Source of the DNA: an uncultured Prevotellaceae bacterium
GTDB taxonomy: Bacteria; Bacteroidota; Bacteroidia; Bacteroidales; Bacteroidaceae
Direction: 5' to 3'
DNA: 64,000 nucleotides
Assembly (NCBI GenBank): GCA_902792635.1
Contig: CADBAG010000016.1
Location: 1-64,000 of the forward strand
Made by a program: the position numbers and the translations under genes. Positions 15,502-24,598 of this stretch are shown here, in pieces (the stretch's first letter is position 1; each line of letters starts with the position of its first letter). Below the pieces are notes generated by a model. That model was not told the DNA's origin. It ran no database searches and saw nothing but the letters and a program-made list of their open reading frames with translations.

Positions 15502-17658
15502 TCATGGCATTGGGGATATATTTTCCCATCTCACATCCCAGTCAGCAGGGAAACCGGGAGTCTTTGTTTGACAGCCATCCCATCCTACCGCCATCATAGC
15601 CACAGCCGTGAGGAGGCCACCATTGCCGGGGAGATAGATACGGAGACGACTGTCTTGATAGTTATGACCATTGATGAGATAGGTATTTTTCTGCTGCGGC
15701 ATGAGTAGGGCGTCAACGGCACGATTGGCGTCACCTAAACGAGCATAGGTCATCGCTGTCATCGGGAAGTCCCAACCCCAGCTCGTCGGCCAGTTCCAAT
15801 GATCCCAAATCCAGTCAACCGTTTTTCGCATAATCTTTTCATTCGTCAGACGGCTTGCCGGCAGGATGCCCAAAGCGCCCAACAATGCCGGGTGGTCGCT
15901 CGTGAGCCGACGGTCAGTATAGGTATTAACGGCAGAGGCAGCAGCCAAATAGAGACTGTCGCTGTTGAAAGCCAATGGCGGAAGGAGACGGATGATGCTG
16001 TCCCAGTCGGCACGCCGCGGCTTGCCTTCACGCTCCCGCCACTGCTGCGCCATCTTCAAGGTCGTCAACCAATAGTTCAACTCAAAGGGCGGATTGACTG
16101 TGGAGTCGCACTTCAGCGTCTCTTGGGCGGGGATACAGCCACGAAGCACAAACTGATGACGGAGCGAGTCGTATTGAACAAAGTCACCCATGAACTCCGC
16201 CGTCTGCTCCACGAGATCACCATATTTATTCAATACGGCTTTCTGTGCAGCAATCGGCTTGGAAGAAGCAACGTTCTCTCCCTGGGCACGGTAGAGCAGC
16301 TCCGCGAGATAAATAAGGTGCGGCTGTTGCCAGATAAGATAACTGCCTACATTGGACGGTGCCTCTATTCCATTAGGATCGGTCATCTTCATCCATCGCA
16401 AGCCTTTGAACCCTTGCCGGGCGGCTATAGTCCGAGCCTTAGGAGCAGCCTTGAGATACCAGGAAAGCGGACGGTCGAGCAGGTCGGGCCGCTGCCACAA
16501 GGCAAAATGGGCGAGATGCCACCATGTCATCTCAAGATGGAATTTACCGAACCAACTGTTATAGGTCAGGCCCGTCTCTTGCGGCGGCTCGACACCACAC
16601 TCCTGCGCACGCATGAGATACTGACTCAGGATGACGCGCCGCTCCAACTCCCGAGCCCGCGGATCACGTACCTGCCCGAAGTCGATAAAGCCGCCATGCG
16701 TCCAGTAGTCTTTCCAATTTTGTGCAGAACGCTGCTGCCAATAGCCAAAGAGGCCATGTACCGACTCGTCCGTACCGTAAGAAGAAGACGGTTCAACAGT
16801 CGCAGGCTGAGAATCAAGGAACTCACACTGCAATGCCAAGTCTTTATCAAGACTTACTATTCTTATACTATTGAGACCGTTCTTTGAGATTGACGCTTTT
16901 CCTTGCCACCTTATCCTAACATAATAAGTAGTACTGTCTATGACGCGCTTGATGAGCCAGCCCTGATCGCCTTTATATAAATAGGTGTGGTGCATACTGT
17001 CTTTCTGCCAGTCACAGCCATCGTCGCTGTGTCCACCCGTAGGGTAAGGGAAACGCAGGACAAAGGCAAAGGGGCCGTCGCTATGGACACGCGTGGCAAT
17101 AAGGTCACGGTCGGGTGCACAGACGGTCTGTACCTGATAACGTTGCTTCCCATAGCGGAACGAGCTCTTCACGGTACCTGTCCAAAGGTCGAGAGTCTCA
17201 TCTATATCATGCAACTGCCGGGCATCCTGAAGGTCGAGCCCGATCGTTCCGAGATGCATCCGATGGGGATTGGCACGAAAATAGTTGGCGGCATCATGCT
17301 GACGGCCCGGCTGCTTAAACTGTGCAGCATAGAGCTCCTTGTGCCCGCGCCCGAAGTCGCGCGCCACCCATGTCTCTTCCTCGCGGTAATGCTGTGTGTT
17401 CGGGAAACTGTGCCAGCCCCAGTTGCTGAACGTGCCAAGACAGACGCCACGACTATAGGAGCGAGGGAACGACTGCAGGCCCGAGGCATCGACGGTGAAA
17501 GCAAAATCGCCATTGCCGACAGTGAGAGATGATAAACTATCCACCCGCGACACATGCGGGTTATGACGGCTAACGACAGCCTGACGGTCGATAGGTGCAG
17601 CATGGACAATGGCGGAGAAAGACAACGCCACAAAAAAGAATATCTGTTTTACAGTCAT
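15502..17658 (-). CDS. Secreted six-hairpin glycosidase-like protein
   Basis: This 718-residue protein begins with a signal peptide (about 1-20, ...SAIVHA) when the ATG at 17658 is used; an in-frame start 45 nt upstream would put residues before the signal. An N-terminal beta-sandwich (SLTVGNGDFAFTVDASGLQSF) is followed by an alpha/alpha barrel of the six-hairpin type, with FHLEMTWWHLAHFALWQRPDLL as the most conserved-looking stretch; its Glu is a candidate catalytic acid as in GH65-like enzymes. The end reads YLPGNGGLLTAVAMMAVGW. It lies upstream of susCD on the same strand and has its own -7 box. The exact GH family and substrate are not identified. Confidence 0.75.
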   Translation of the reverse strand: MTVKQIFFFVALSFSAIVHAAPIDRQAVVSRHNPHVSRVDSLSSLTVGNGDFAFTVDASGLQSFPRSYSRGVCLGTFSNWGWHSFPNTQHYREEETWVARDFGRGHKELYAAQFKQPGRQHDAANYFRANPHRMHLGTIGLDLQDARQLHDIDETLDLWTGTVKSSFRYGKQRYQVQTVCAPDRDLIATRVHSDGPFAFVLRFPYPTGGHSDDGCDWQKDSMHHTYLYKGDQGWLIKRVIDSTTYYVRIRWQGKASISKNGLNSIRIVSLDKDLALQCEFLDSQPATVEPSSSYGTDESVHGLFGYWQQRSAQNWKDYWTHGGFIDFGQVRDPRARELERRVILSQYLMRAQECGVEPPQETGLTYNSWFGKFHLEMTWWHLAHFALWQRPDLLDRPLSWYLKAAPKARTIAARQGFKGLRWMKMTDPNGIEAPSNVGSYLIWQQPHLIYLAELLYRAQGENVASSKPIAAQKAVLNKYGDLVEQTAEFMGDFVQYDSLRHQFVLRGCIPAQETLKCDSTVNPPFELNYWLTTLKMAQQWREREGKPRRADWDSIIRLLPPLAFNSDSLYLAAASAVNTYTDRRLTSDHPALLGALGILPASRLTNEKIMRKTVDWIWDHWNWPTSWGWDFPMTAMTYARLGDANRAVDALLMPQQKNTYLINGHNYQDSRLRIYLPGNGGLLTAVAMMAVGWDGCQTKTPGFPADWDVRWENISPMP

Positions 17659-17690
17659 GTTAGTTTCTAAATTGTTACAAATAGTTTTTG

Positions 17691-17698
17691 CAAAAATA
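17691..17698 (-). promoter_or_regulatory. -7 promoter box of the six-hairpin glycosidase-like gene
   Basis: TATTTTTG on the minus strand fits TAnnTTTG and lies about 33 nt before the ATG at 17658. The -33 element is weak. Confidence 0.45.
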
Positions 17699-17795
17699 GG
17701 CAATTATCTTGAATTAACCATCAAAATGACAATAAAATGTCGAACTATAATGTCAACAATCAATAAAATAGTAATGCAGTTAGGAATTAAATCAC

Positions 17796-17803
17796 TAACT
17801 TTG
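17796..17803 (+). promoter_or_regulatory. -7 promoter box of DUF4827-glmM
   Basis: TAACTTTG fits TAnnTTTG and lies 28 nt before the ATG at 17831. It excludes the earlier in-frame starts as translation starts. Confidence 0.6.
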
Positions 17804-17830
17804 CAAGCAAATATGCATATTCAATATCAA

Positions 17831-18499
17831 ATGACGACAAGACATATCGATCCTATGAGCAAGGGACTGTTGTTCCTTTTCTTACTTCTCCTCTCAGCAA
17901 CCGTCTTTACGGCATGCAGCGACGACGAGACCTATGCTGACCAGGTGAAACGTGAGCGCTCCGCTATCAGCGCCTATATCGCCGACTCCGGCGTCAACGT
18001 CATCTCCGAGGAGACATTCCGCAATCAGAACTACACGACAGATACGGCAAAGAATCAGTTCGTGCTCTTCGAATCGAGTGGTCTTTACATGCAGATCGTG
18101 CGTAAAGGCACCGGCAAGCCCATCGCTTCCGGCGAGTCGGCACGTATCCTCTGCCGTTACACCGAGCGTAACCTGCTCACCGACACTATCCAGGCTAACA
18201 ACACCACCTCGCCCTATTACTACCGCTATGACGAGACCATGCATGTAACCAACAACTCCGGCACGTTCTCCGGAAGTTTCGAGAAGGAGAAGAGTCTGAT
18301 GTACCTCTTCTACGGCAGTACGGCGATCCCCAGCGGCTGGCTGGCTGCCCTGCCCTATCTGAACTATACGCGCTATGCCACGGCTGACGATGAGATGGCG
18401 AAGGTGCGCCTCATCGTGCCGCACGACCTCGGACAGAGCTATGCCTCCTCGGGCGTCTATCCCTGCCTGTATGACATCACGTTTGAGAAAGGAAGATAA
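17831..18499 (+). CDS. DUF4827-type FKBP-like lipoprotein
   Basis: This protein of about 222 residues is a predicted lipoprotein: a hydrophobic LLFLFLLLLSATVF run ends in the lipobox TVFTAC. The remainder (SDDETYADQVKRERSAISAYI..., FVLFESSGLYMQIVRKGTG, CRYTERNLLTDTI) matches the Bacteroidetes DUF4827 family, which looks distantly FKBP-like (GLYMQIVRKGTGK resembles FKBP strand starts). The ATG at 17831 was chosen from the -7 box at 17796; an ATG at 17855 is also possible. It is 34 nt upstream of glmM and probably cotranscribed, a pairing conserved in Bacteroidales. Its biochemical role is unknown. Confidence 0.8.
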   Translation: MTTRHIDPMSKGLLFLFLLLLSATVFTACSDDETYADQVKRERSAISAYIADSGVNVISEETFRNQNYTTDTAKNQFVLFESSGLYMQIVRKGTGKPIASGESARILCRYTERNLLTDTIQANNTTSPYYYRYDETMHVTNNSGTFSGSFEKEKSLMYLFYGSTAIPSGWLAALPYLNYTRYATADDEMAKVRLIVPHDLGQSYASSGVYPCLYDITFEKGR

Positions 18500-18533
18500 A
18501 TTATCTGATCACAACGTTTAATACCATAATAAG

Positions 18534-19916
18534 ATGACACTCATTAAATCTATTTCAGGTATTCGCGGCACCATCGGTGGCCATACGGGCGATACACTGA
18601 ACCCACTTGACATTGTGAAGTTCACATCAGCCTACGCTACCTTCATCCGCCGCAGCAAACATTCGGAGAGCAACTCTATCGTTGTGGGACGCGACGCCCG
18701 CATCTCCGGAGAGATGGTGAAGAATGTAGTATGTGGCACCCTCATGGGCATGGGCTACGATGTCATCAACATCGGTCTGGCCACCACTCCGACCACGGAG
18801 CTCGCCGTACGCATGAGCCATTCTGCCGGCGGCATCATCATCACCGCCAGCCATAACCCCCGTCACTGGAACGCACTGAAGCTCCTCAACGAAGAGGGTG
18901 AGTTTCTCACAAAGACGGACGGCAACGAGGTCCTCGCCATCGCAGAGAAAGAAGATTTCGAATATGCCGACGTCGACCACCTCGGCCACTATACAGAAGA
19001 CAACACGTACAACCAGCGTCATATCGACTCAGTGCTCAACCTGCGCCTCGTCGACACCGATGCTATCCGCAATGCGCATTTCCATGTCTGCGTCGACTCC
19101 ATCAACTCTGTCGGCGGCATCATCCTGCCACAGCTCCTTGATGCCTTAGGCGTAGAGCATAAGTTCCTCAACGGCACGCCCGACGGCAACTTCGCCCATA
19201 ACCCTGAGCCATTGGAGAAGAACCTCGGTGGCATTATGGAAGAGGTGAAGGAAGGCAACTACGATCTCGGTATCGTCGTCGACCCAGATGTGGACCGTCT
19301 CGCCTTCATTGAGGAGAATGGTAAGATGTACGGTGAGGAATACACGCTCGTCACCGTTGCCGACTATGTCCTCGACCATGTCAAAGGCTCTACCGTGAGC
19401 AACCTCTCCTCGACACGTGCACTGCGCGACGTCACGGAGAAGCACGGCTGCAAATACTACGCTGCGGCTGTGGGTGAGGTCAACGTCACAACAAAGATGA
19501 AGGAAGTGAATGCCGTCATCGGTGGTGAAGGCAATGGTGGAGTGATCTATCCCGAGAGCCACTATGGCCGCGACGCCCTGGTGGGTATCGCCCTCTTCCT
19601 TAGCTCGCTCGCACAGAAAGGCTGCAAGGCCTCGGAGCTCCGTGCTTCTTTCCCAAGTTACTTCATGGCGAAGGACCGCATCGACCTCGAGCCTGGCACG
19701 GATGTCGATGGATTGCTCGACCGCGTGAAACGCAAATACGAAGGTGTGCGCGACGTCAAGGTCACGGACATCGATGGTGTGAAACTCGACTTCCCCGACT
19801 GCTGGGTGCACATGCGTAAGTCGAACACCGAGCCCATCATCCGCGTCTATTCAGAAGCCAAGACGATGGACGAAGCTCAGCAGCTTGCAAAGAAGATGCA
19901 AAAGGAATTAGCATAA
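18534..19916 (+). CDS. glmM: Phosphoglucosamine mutase
   Basis: This 460-residue enzyme of the alpha-D-phosphohexomutase family should convert glucosamine-6-phosphate to glucosamine-1-phosphate for UDP-GlcNAc, peptidoglycan and surface-glycan synthesis. The phosphoserine loop TASHNPRHWNALK (Ser106), the metal loop DPDVDR (Asp250, 252, 254), the sugar-binding GEGNGG and the C-terminal RKSNTEPIIRVYSEA phosphate-binding loop are all present. The length and four-domain layout are standard. A phosphomannomutase activity cannot be excluded. The 3' end abuts a family A repeat shared with the convergent lpdA. Confidence 0.93.
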   Translation: MTLIKSISGIRGTIGGHTGDTLNPLDIVKFTSAYATFIRRSKHSESNSIVVGRDARISGEMVKNVVCGTLMGMGYDVINIGLATTPTTELAVRMSHSAGGIIITASHNPRHWNALKLLNEEGEFLTKTDGNEVLAIAEKEDFEYADVDHLGHYTEDNTYNQRHIDSVLNLRLVDTDAIRNAHFHVCVDSINSVGGIILPQLLDALGVEHKFLNGTPDGNFAHNPEPLEKNLGGIMEEVKEGNYDLGIVVDPDVDRLAFIEENGKMYGEEYTLVTVADYVLDHVKGSTVSNLSSTRALRDVTEKHGCKYYAAAVGEVNVTTKMKEVNAVIGGEGNGGVIYPESHYGRDALVGIALFLSSLAQKGCKASELRASFPSYFMAKDRIDLEPGTDVDGLLDRVKRKYEGVRDVKVTDIDGVKLDFPDCWVHMRKSNTEPIIRVYSEAKTMDEAQQLAKKMQKELA

Positions 19917-19920
19917 CCCC

Positions 19921-20015
19921 CGGGATTGCGAATTCAACAATAGGACGGCCACAAGGGCCGCCCCTACGGTGGTAATCAACCCCTCCCCTGGATGGGGGAG
20001 GGGTAGGGGTGGGGC
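19921..20015. repeat. Family A palindromic repeat between glmM and lpdA
   Basis: The block contains CCTACGGTGGTAATCA followed by the palindrome CCTCCCCTGGATGGGGGAGG and a GGGGTGGGGC tail. Closely related copies lie at 489-550, 46771-46830 and 47470-47560. It separates two convergent genes and may terminate both. Its last base is the first base of the lpdA stop codon as read on the plus strand. Confidence 0.8.
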
Positions 20016-21364
20016 TACAGCAACTCCTGTAGTGTAGGATGTATATGTATGACCCTACTGAGGTCATACACCGATGCTCCGACACTGATCATCGCAGTCA
20101 CCTCCTGCACGAGGTCAGCAGCATGGGCGCCGAGGACATGGCAGCCGGCAAGCTTGCCATCCGCTGTCGACACGACTTTCACGAGGCCATCCGTGGCATC
20201 CATCGTCACAGCCTTGCCGTTGGCACGATAGAACGACTTCGTCTCGACAGGTTTCTCTGTCAACGTCTCATCAGCCTTCAAAGCATCCATCGTAGCGCCC
20301 GTGCCGGCTAACTCCGGTACCGTGAAGACAGCCCACGGCACGAGCTTCACATCCACAGGCTTCTCACGGCCGAGAAGGATATCGATGACACGCCGGCCCT
20401 GAGCCTCAGCGGCATGGGCAAGCTGCATCCTGCCATTGACATCACCGATAGCATAGACATCTTTGACATTTGTCTCAAAGTTGTCGTCTACCTTGATACC
20501 ATGACGATCAAAGTCAATTCCTAACTCTTCCAATCCTAAGCCTTCAGTATTTGGACCACGCCCTGTGGCAGCGAGGATAAGATCTCCCTCTACAGTTATA
20601 TCCTTGCCTTTCTGGGTAAAGGTAAGGGTTACGCTATCCGGAGAAGTCACATTTTTGTCGTTCACACTCTTCGCAGCCGACTGCATATAGAACTTCACGC
20701 CGCGCTTCTCCAAGCTCTTCCGTAACCGTTTAGCGAGATCACTGTCCGCCATCGGCAAGCACTCCTTGAGAAACTCCACCACCGTCACGTCCGTGCCGAA
20801 GGCATTGAAAGCAGACGCCATCTCCATGCCGATAACACCGGCACCTATGATAATGAGACGTTTGGGGAGCGTGTCGAGGGCAAGAAGGCCCGTAGAATCG
20901 ACGACTTTCGGATGGTCGATACCTTCTACCCGTGGTGAGACAGGATGGGAACCTGTAGCAATAAGGATATTGTCAGCCGTATAGTCTTGCCCGTCGCATG
21001 TCACGGTATGGGCGTCCTTCAGCCGCGCTGCTCCACGGACGAGCGTGATGCCGGGCTGCCGCATGAGTGTCTCCACGCCCTCGCGCAACTGGGCCACGAC
21101 AGCATCCTTATGCGCATGAAGCTTAGGGAAGTCGATGGCAGGCTGAGTCGACTGCCACAGTCCCCACTCCGCAGCCTTGGCGTTGTCGAGGGCGAGTGTG
21201 GCGGCATGGCAATAGACTTTCGTCGGGATGCAGCCACGGTTCAGGCATGTGCCGCCCGCCTCCGCTTTCTCGAAGACGGTGACGGTCATGCCTGCCTTGG
21301 CAGCATATTCGGCTGTGGCATACCCACCGGGGCCACAGCCGATGATAATCAGAGATTTAGACAT
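20015..21364 (-). CDS. lpdA: Dihydrolipoyl dehydrogenase (C-terminus cut short)
   Basis: This 449-residue FAD enzyme reoxidises the lipoyl arm of GcvH (E3/L-protein). The FAD-binding GCGPGG, redox disulfide Cys40/Cys45 in GGTCLNRGC, NAD-binding GAGVIGMEMA and the C-terminal His442-Glu447 active-site dyad (HIHPTLQE) are all present. The ATG at 21364 was chosen because the family starts directly before the FAD motif. It lies 4 nt after gcvPB, completing the operon. The protein ends two residues after the active-site Glu, about 20 residues earlier than well-known homologues, and the TAG stop lies at the edge of a family A repeat. Confidence 0.93.
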   Translation of the reverse strand: MSKSLIIIGCGPGGYATAEYAAKAGMTVTVFEKAEAGGTCLNRGCIPTKVYCHAATLALDNAKAAEWGLWQSTQPAIDFPKLHAHKDAVVAQLREGVETLMRQPGITLVRGAARLKDAHTVTCDGQDYTADNILIATGSHPVSPRVEGIDHPKVVDSTGLLALDTLPKRLIIIGAGVIGMEMASAFNAFGTDVTVVEFLKECLPMADSDLAKRLRKSLEKRGVKFYMQSAAKSVNDKNVTSPDSVTLTFTQKGKDITVEGDLILAATGRGPNTEGLGLEELGIDFDRHGIKVDDNFETNVKDVYAIGDVNGRMQLAHAAEAQGRRVIDILLGREKPVDVKLVPWAVFTVPELAGTGATMDALKADETLTEKPVETKSFYRANGKAVTMDATDGLVKVVSTADGKLAGCHVLGAHAADLVQEVTAMISVGASVYDLSRVIHIHPTLQELL

Positions 21365-21368
21365 AGCG

Positions 21369-22841
21369 TTATTCTTTAGTGTAGCGCAATACCGGATGTC
21401 GTGCAGCGAGCACATCATCGACACGCGTGATAGGCGTGTTGTGCGGCGCACCCTTGACGGTATCAGGCTCCTCAACGGCCTCCTTAGCGATCTTATGCAT
21501 CACATCAATGAACTCATTGAGTGTCTCGAGACTCTCGTTCTCCGTCGGTTCAATCATCATCGCCTCATGGAAGAGCAGCGGGAAGTAGATCGTCGGAGCA
21601 TGATAGCCGTAGTCGAGCAGACGCTTGGCGACATCGAGCGTCGTCACACCCGTCGACTTGTCCTTCAGTCCGTTGAACACGAACTCATGCTTGCATGGTC
21701 CGGAGATAGGCAGCTCGTAAGCGTCCTTCAGGCTTTCCTTCACATAGTTGGCATTGAGCGTGGCGAGTGGTCCGACCCACTTGATGTTCTCCTTACCCAA
21801 AGACAGGATGTAGGCGAGGGCGCGGAGCTGGATACCGAAGTTACCCGTGAAGGCACCGACATGGATCTCATGTGCCGTAGGTGACGACGAAGCAGCATCG
21901 TGACCATGGTTGAGCACGAACTTGTCACCGTCGCGCTCCACCCGCGGGTAAGGCAGGTATTTCTCCAAGCCTTTGCGCACGCCGACAGGACCGGAGCCCG
22001 GACCACCACCACCGTGAGGCGTGGAGAACGTCTTATGGAGGTTGACATGCATGACGTCGAAGCCCATGTCACCCGGACGGCAGATGCCGAGGAGCGGGTT
22101 GAGGTTAGCACCATCGTAGTACATCAGTGCTCCACAGTCGTGCACGAGCTTGGCGATCTCGGGGATCTCGTTCTCGAAGAGGCCGAGGGTGTTGGGGTTC
22201 GTCATCATCATCGCTGCCACGTCAGGACCGAGGAGCGGCTTGAGATCCTCGACATCGACGCGTCCGTCAGCCGTACTCTTCACCTCGACGACCTCAAGAC
22301 CGCAGACAGCGGCAGAGGCAGGGTTCGTGCCGTGGGCTGAGTCGGGCACGATGACTTTCTTACGCGCCATATCGTCGCGGTCCTCATGATAGGCACGGAT
22401 GATCATCAGACCCGTCAGCTCACCGTGGGCACCGGCACACGGGTTGAGGGTGAAGTCGGACATGCCCGTGATGGCGGAGAGCGCATGGCGCAGCTCCCAT
22501 TCTGCCTCCATGGCACCCTGCGCCGAAGCGTCAGGCTGCAAAGGATGGAGCATGGAAAATGCCGGCAGAGCCGCGATCTCCTCATTGATGGGCGGGTTAT
22601 ATTTCATCGTGCAGGATCCTAACGGATAGAAACCGTTGAGCACGCCGAAGTTGTTTCCGCTATGATTGGTATAATGGCGCACGACCGTCATCTCATCACA
22701 CTCAGGCAGGGCTGCGTCTTCCGCACGCCGTTCCTCCTCCGGCACATCGTAGTGGCCGAAGCGGTTCTTAGGCAGCGAGTAGGCGCGACGTCCGGGCTTC
22801 GAGAGTTCAAAGATGAGGTTGCCGTATAGTTTGTTGTTCAT
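21369..22841 (-). CDS. gcvPB: Glycine dehydrogenase subunit 2 (P-protein)
   Basis: This 490-residue protein is the PLP-bearing half of a split P-protein. The Schiff-base lysine lies in HVNLHKTFSTPHGGGG, and the family signatures YPLGSCTMKYNP, HGTNPASA and the DGANLNPL segment are visible. With GcvPA it decarboxylates glycine and passes the aminomethyl group to GcvH. Fused P-proteins of about 950 residues occur in many bacteria; the split arrangement is common in Bacteroidetes. It is the fourth gene of the gcvT-H-PA-PB-lpdA operon, with 34 nt to gcvPA. Confidence 0.96.
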   Translation of the reverse strand: MNNKLYGNLIFELSKPGRRAYSLPKNRFGHYDVPEEERRAEDAALPECDEMTVVRHYTNHSGNNFGVLNGFYPLGSCTMKYNPPINEEIAALPAFSMLHPLQPDASAQGAMEAEWELRHALSAITGMSDFTLNPCAGAHGELTGLMIIRAYHEDRDDMARKKVIVPDSAHGTNPASAAVCGLEVVEVKSTADGRVDVEDLKPLLGPDVAAMMMTNPNTLGLFENEIPEIAKLVHDCGALMYYDGANLNPLLGICRPGDMGFDVMHVNLHKTFSTPHGGGGPGSGPVGVRKGLEKYLPYPRVERDGDKFVLNHGHDAASSSPTAHEIHVGAFTGNFGIQLRALAYILSLGKENIKWVGPLATLNANYVKESLKDAYELPISGPCKHEFVFNGLKDKSTGVTTLDVAKRLLDYGYHAPTIYFPLLFHEAMMIEPTENESLETLNEFIDVMHKIAKEAVEEPDTVKGAPHNTPITRVDDVLAARHPVLRYTKE

Positions 22842-22875
22842 AGATTATCCAAATAAAAGATGTCTAAATAAAGAA

Positions 22876-24189
22876 TCACACTAAACTGACATATTTCTCT
22901 ACCTCTTCCAAAGTACGCTGCTCAGTGACGGCAATCATAAGGACATTGTTGCCCATGTCCACGCCACCGAGGATACCGTTGTCGGCTAACTTCTGCAGCA
23001 GCTGCGGCACATCACCATTGTATTTGAGGCAGAACTCATTGAAGAACGGACGGTCAAAGACTTCCGTGAACTTACCCGTAGCGAGGAGCGCGTCATGGAG
23101 ATGATGGGCACCGTCGTAGGAAATCTGCGCGGCTTCCTTCACTCCTTCCTTACCCATGATGCTCATGTAGATCGTCACCCAGAGGGCCAGGAGCGACTCA
23201 TTGGAACATATATTAGATGTGGCTTTCTGACGACGGATATGCTGTTCGCGGGCCTGGAGCGTCAACACGAAGGCACGGCGGCCCTTGGTGTCTACCGTCT
23301 GTCCGACGACACGTCCCGGCATCTTGCGCACGAGCTTTTCCTTCGTACACATATAACCGAGATACGGTCCGCCATACGACATCGGGATACCGAGGCTCTG
23401 TGCCTCACCTACAGCGACATCGGCGCCCCACTCACCCGGCGTCTTGAGCAGAGCGAGGTCGGCAGCGACACTGTTGATAATGAAGAGCGCTTTCTGGTCA
23501 TGGCAGGCATCGGCAAAGCCCGTGAAGTCCTCCACGATGCCATAACGGTTAGGCTGCTGCACGATGACGCCGGCGACACCGCCCTGCGACACCATCTCCT
23601 TCATATCATCAACGCTCGTCACACCTTTGTCCTCAGCGATGATGCCAAGGTCGAAGCCATGCACATGGGCATAGGTCTTGACCACAGCGAACGTCTTCTT
23701 GTCTACCGTGGCAGAGATGAGCACGCGGTTGGCTTTATGCGAAGCCGCCACAGCCATCATCGCAGCCTCTGCCGTGGCTGTCGTGCCATCGTACATCGAG
23801 GCGTTGCTCACCTCCATGCCCGTCAGCTCAGCCATCATCGTCTGATACTCGAAGATATAATGAAGCGTACCCTGCGACACCTCAGCCTGATACGGCGTAT
23901 AGCTCGTCAGATACTCACTGCGGGCACAGAGAGACGGTACCACAGCGGGGATATAATGGTCATAGACACCGGCCCCGGCAAAACAAGTCAACGGTGTGTT
24001 CTTCTTGCCCAACTCAGCGAAGTGAGCCCGCAGCTCTGCCTCGCTCATCGCCTCGGGAAGGTCATAGTCGCCCTTCAGCCGCACCTCTTCGGGCACGTCC
24101 GAATAGAGCTCGTCGATGTCCTTCACGCCACAGCGGGCGAGCATCGCAGCGATGTCGTCGGGCGTATGGGGAAAATACTTGAAGTTCAT
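22876..24189 (-). CDS. gcvPA: Glycine dehydrogenase subunit 1 (P-protein)
   Basis: This 437-residue protein is the N-terminal-type half of the split P-protein and partner of GcvPB. It starts MNFKYFPHTPDDIAAML and contains FAGAGVYDHYIPAVV, SEYLTSYTPYQAEVSQGTLHYIFEYQ and GGPYLGYMCTKEKLVRKMPGR, all characteristic. The ATG at 24189 overlaps the gcvH stop codon by four bases (ATGA), giving translational coupling; the longer reading frame would add residues inside gcvH. Confidence 0.96.
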   Translation of the reverse strand: MNFKYFPHTPDDIAAMLARCGVKDIDELYSDVPEEVRLKGDYDLPEAMSEAELRAHFAELGKKNTPLTCFAGAGVYDHYIPAVVPSLCARSEYLTSYTPYQAEVSQGTLHYIFEYQTMMAELTGMEVSNASMYDGTTATAEAAMMAVAASHKANRVLISATVDKKTFAVVKTYAHVHGFDLGIIAEDKGVTSVDDMKEMVSQGGVAGVIVQQPNRYGIVEDFTGFADACHDQKALFIINSVAADLALLKTPGEWGADVAVGEAQSLGIPMSYGGPYLGYMCTKEKLVRKMPGRVVGQTVDTKGRRAFVLTLQAREQHIRRQKATSNICSNESLLALWVTIYMSIMGKEGVKEAAQISYDGAHHLHDALLATGKFTEVFDRPFFNEFCLKYNGDVPQLLQKLADNGILGGVDMGNNVLMIAVTEQRTLEEVEKYVSLV

Positions 24190-24569
24190 AGGCCCTGGCA
24201 ATATTTATCGTAAGCGTCGGCGCTCATGAGGCTGTCCAACTCTGACTTGTCGGCGAGTTTCACTTTCATAATCCAATTACCGAAAGCATCCTTGTTGATA
24301 AGCTCCGGATGATCCTCCAAGGCCTCGTTGACCTCCTCCACGGTACCTGTGACAGGCGAGTTGAGGTCGGAAGCAGCCTTGACGCTCTCCACGGCGCCAA
24401 ACTCCTCACCGGCCGTTACCTCATCGTCGACCTCCGGCATATCGACATAGACGATGTTGCCAAGCTGCTGCTGGGCATAATCGGTGATACCTACGTAGCC
24501 ATAATCTCCATCTACGCGTACATACTCATGCGACTCTGTGTAATAGAGTCCTTGCTTCACTTCTGACAT
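24186..24569 (-). CDS. gcvH: Glycine cleavage system H protein
   Basis: This 127-residue protein carries the lipoyl swinging arm of the glycine cleavage system. The lipoylated Lys64 lies in FGAVESVKAASDLNSPVTG, at the tip of the usual hairpin, and the fold-defining TESHEYVRV and GITDYAQQQLGNIVYV segments are present. The ATG at 24569 was preferred to a TTG two codons upstream. It sits 29 nt after gcvT and overlaps gcvPA by four bases. Confidence 0.96.
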   Translation of the reverse strand: MSEVKQGLYYTESHEYVRVDGDYGYVGITDYAQQQLGNIVYVDMPEVDDEVTAGEEFGAVESVKAASDLNSPVTGTVEEVNEALEDHPELINKDAFGNWIMKVKLADKSELDSLMSADAYDKYCQGL

Positions 24570-24598
24570 ATTCAAATCGGTTTTTATAGGGTTATTCG

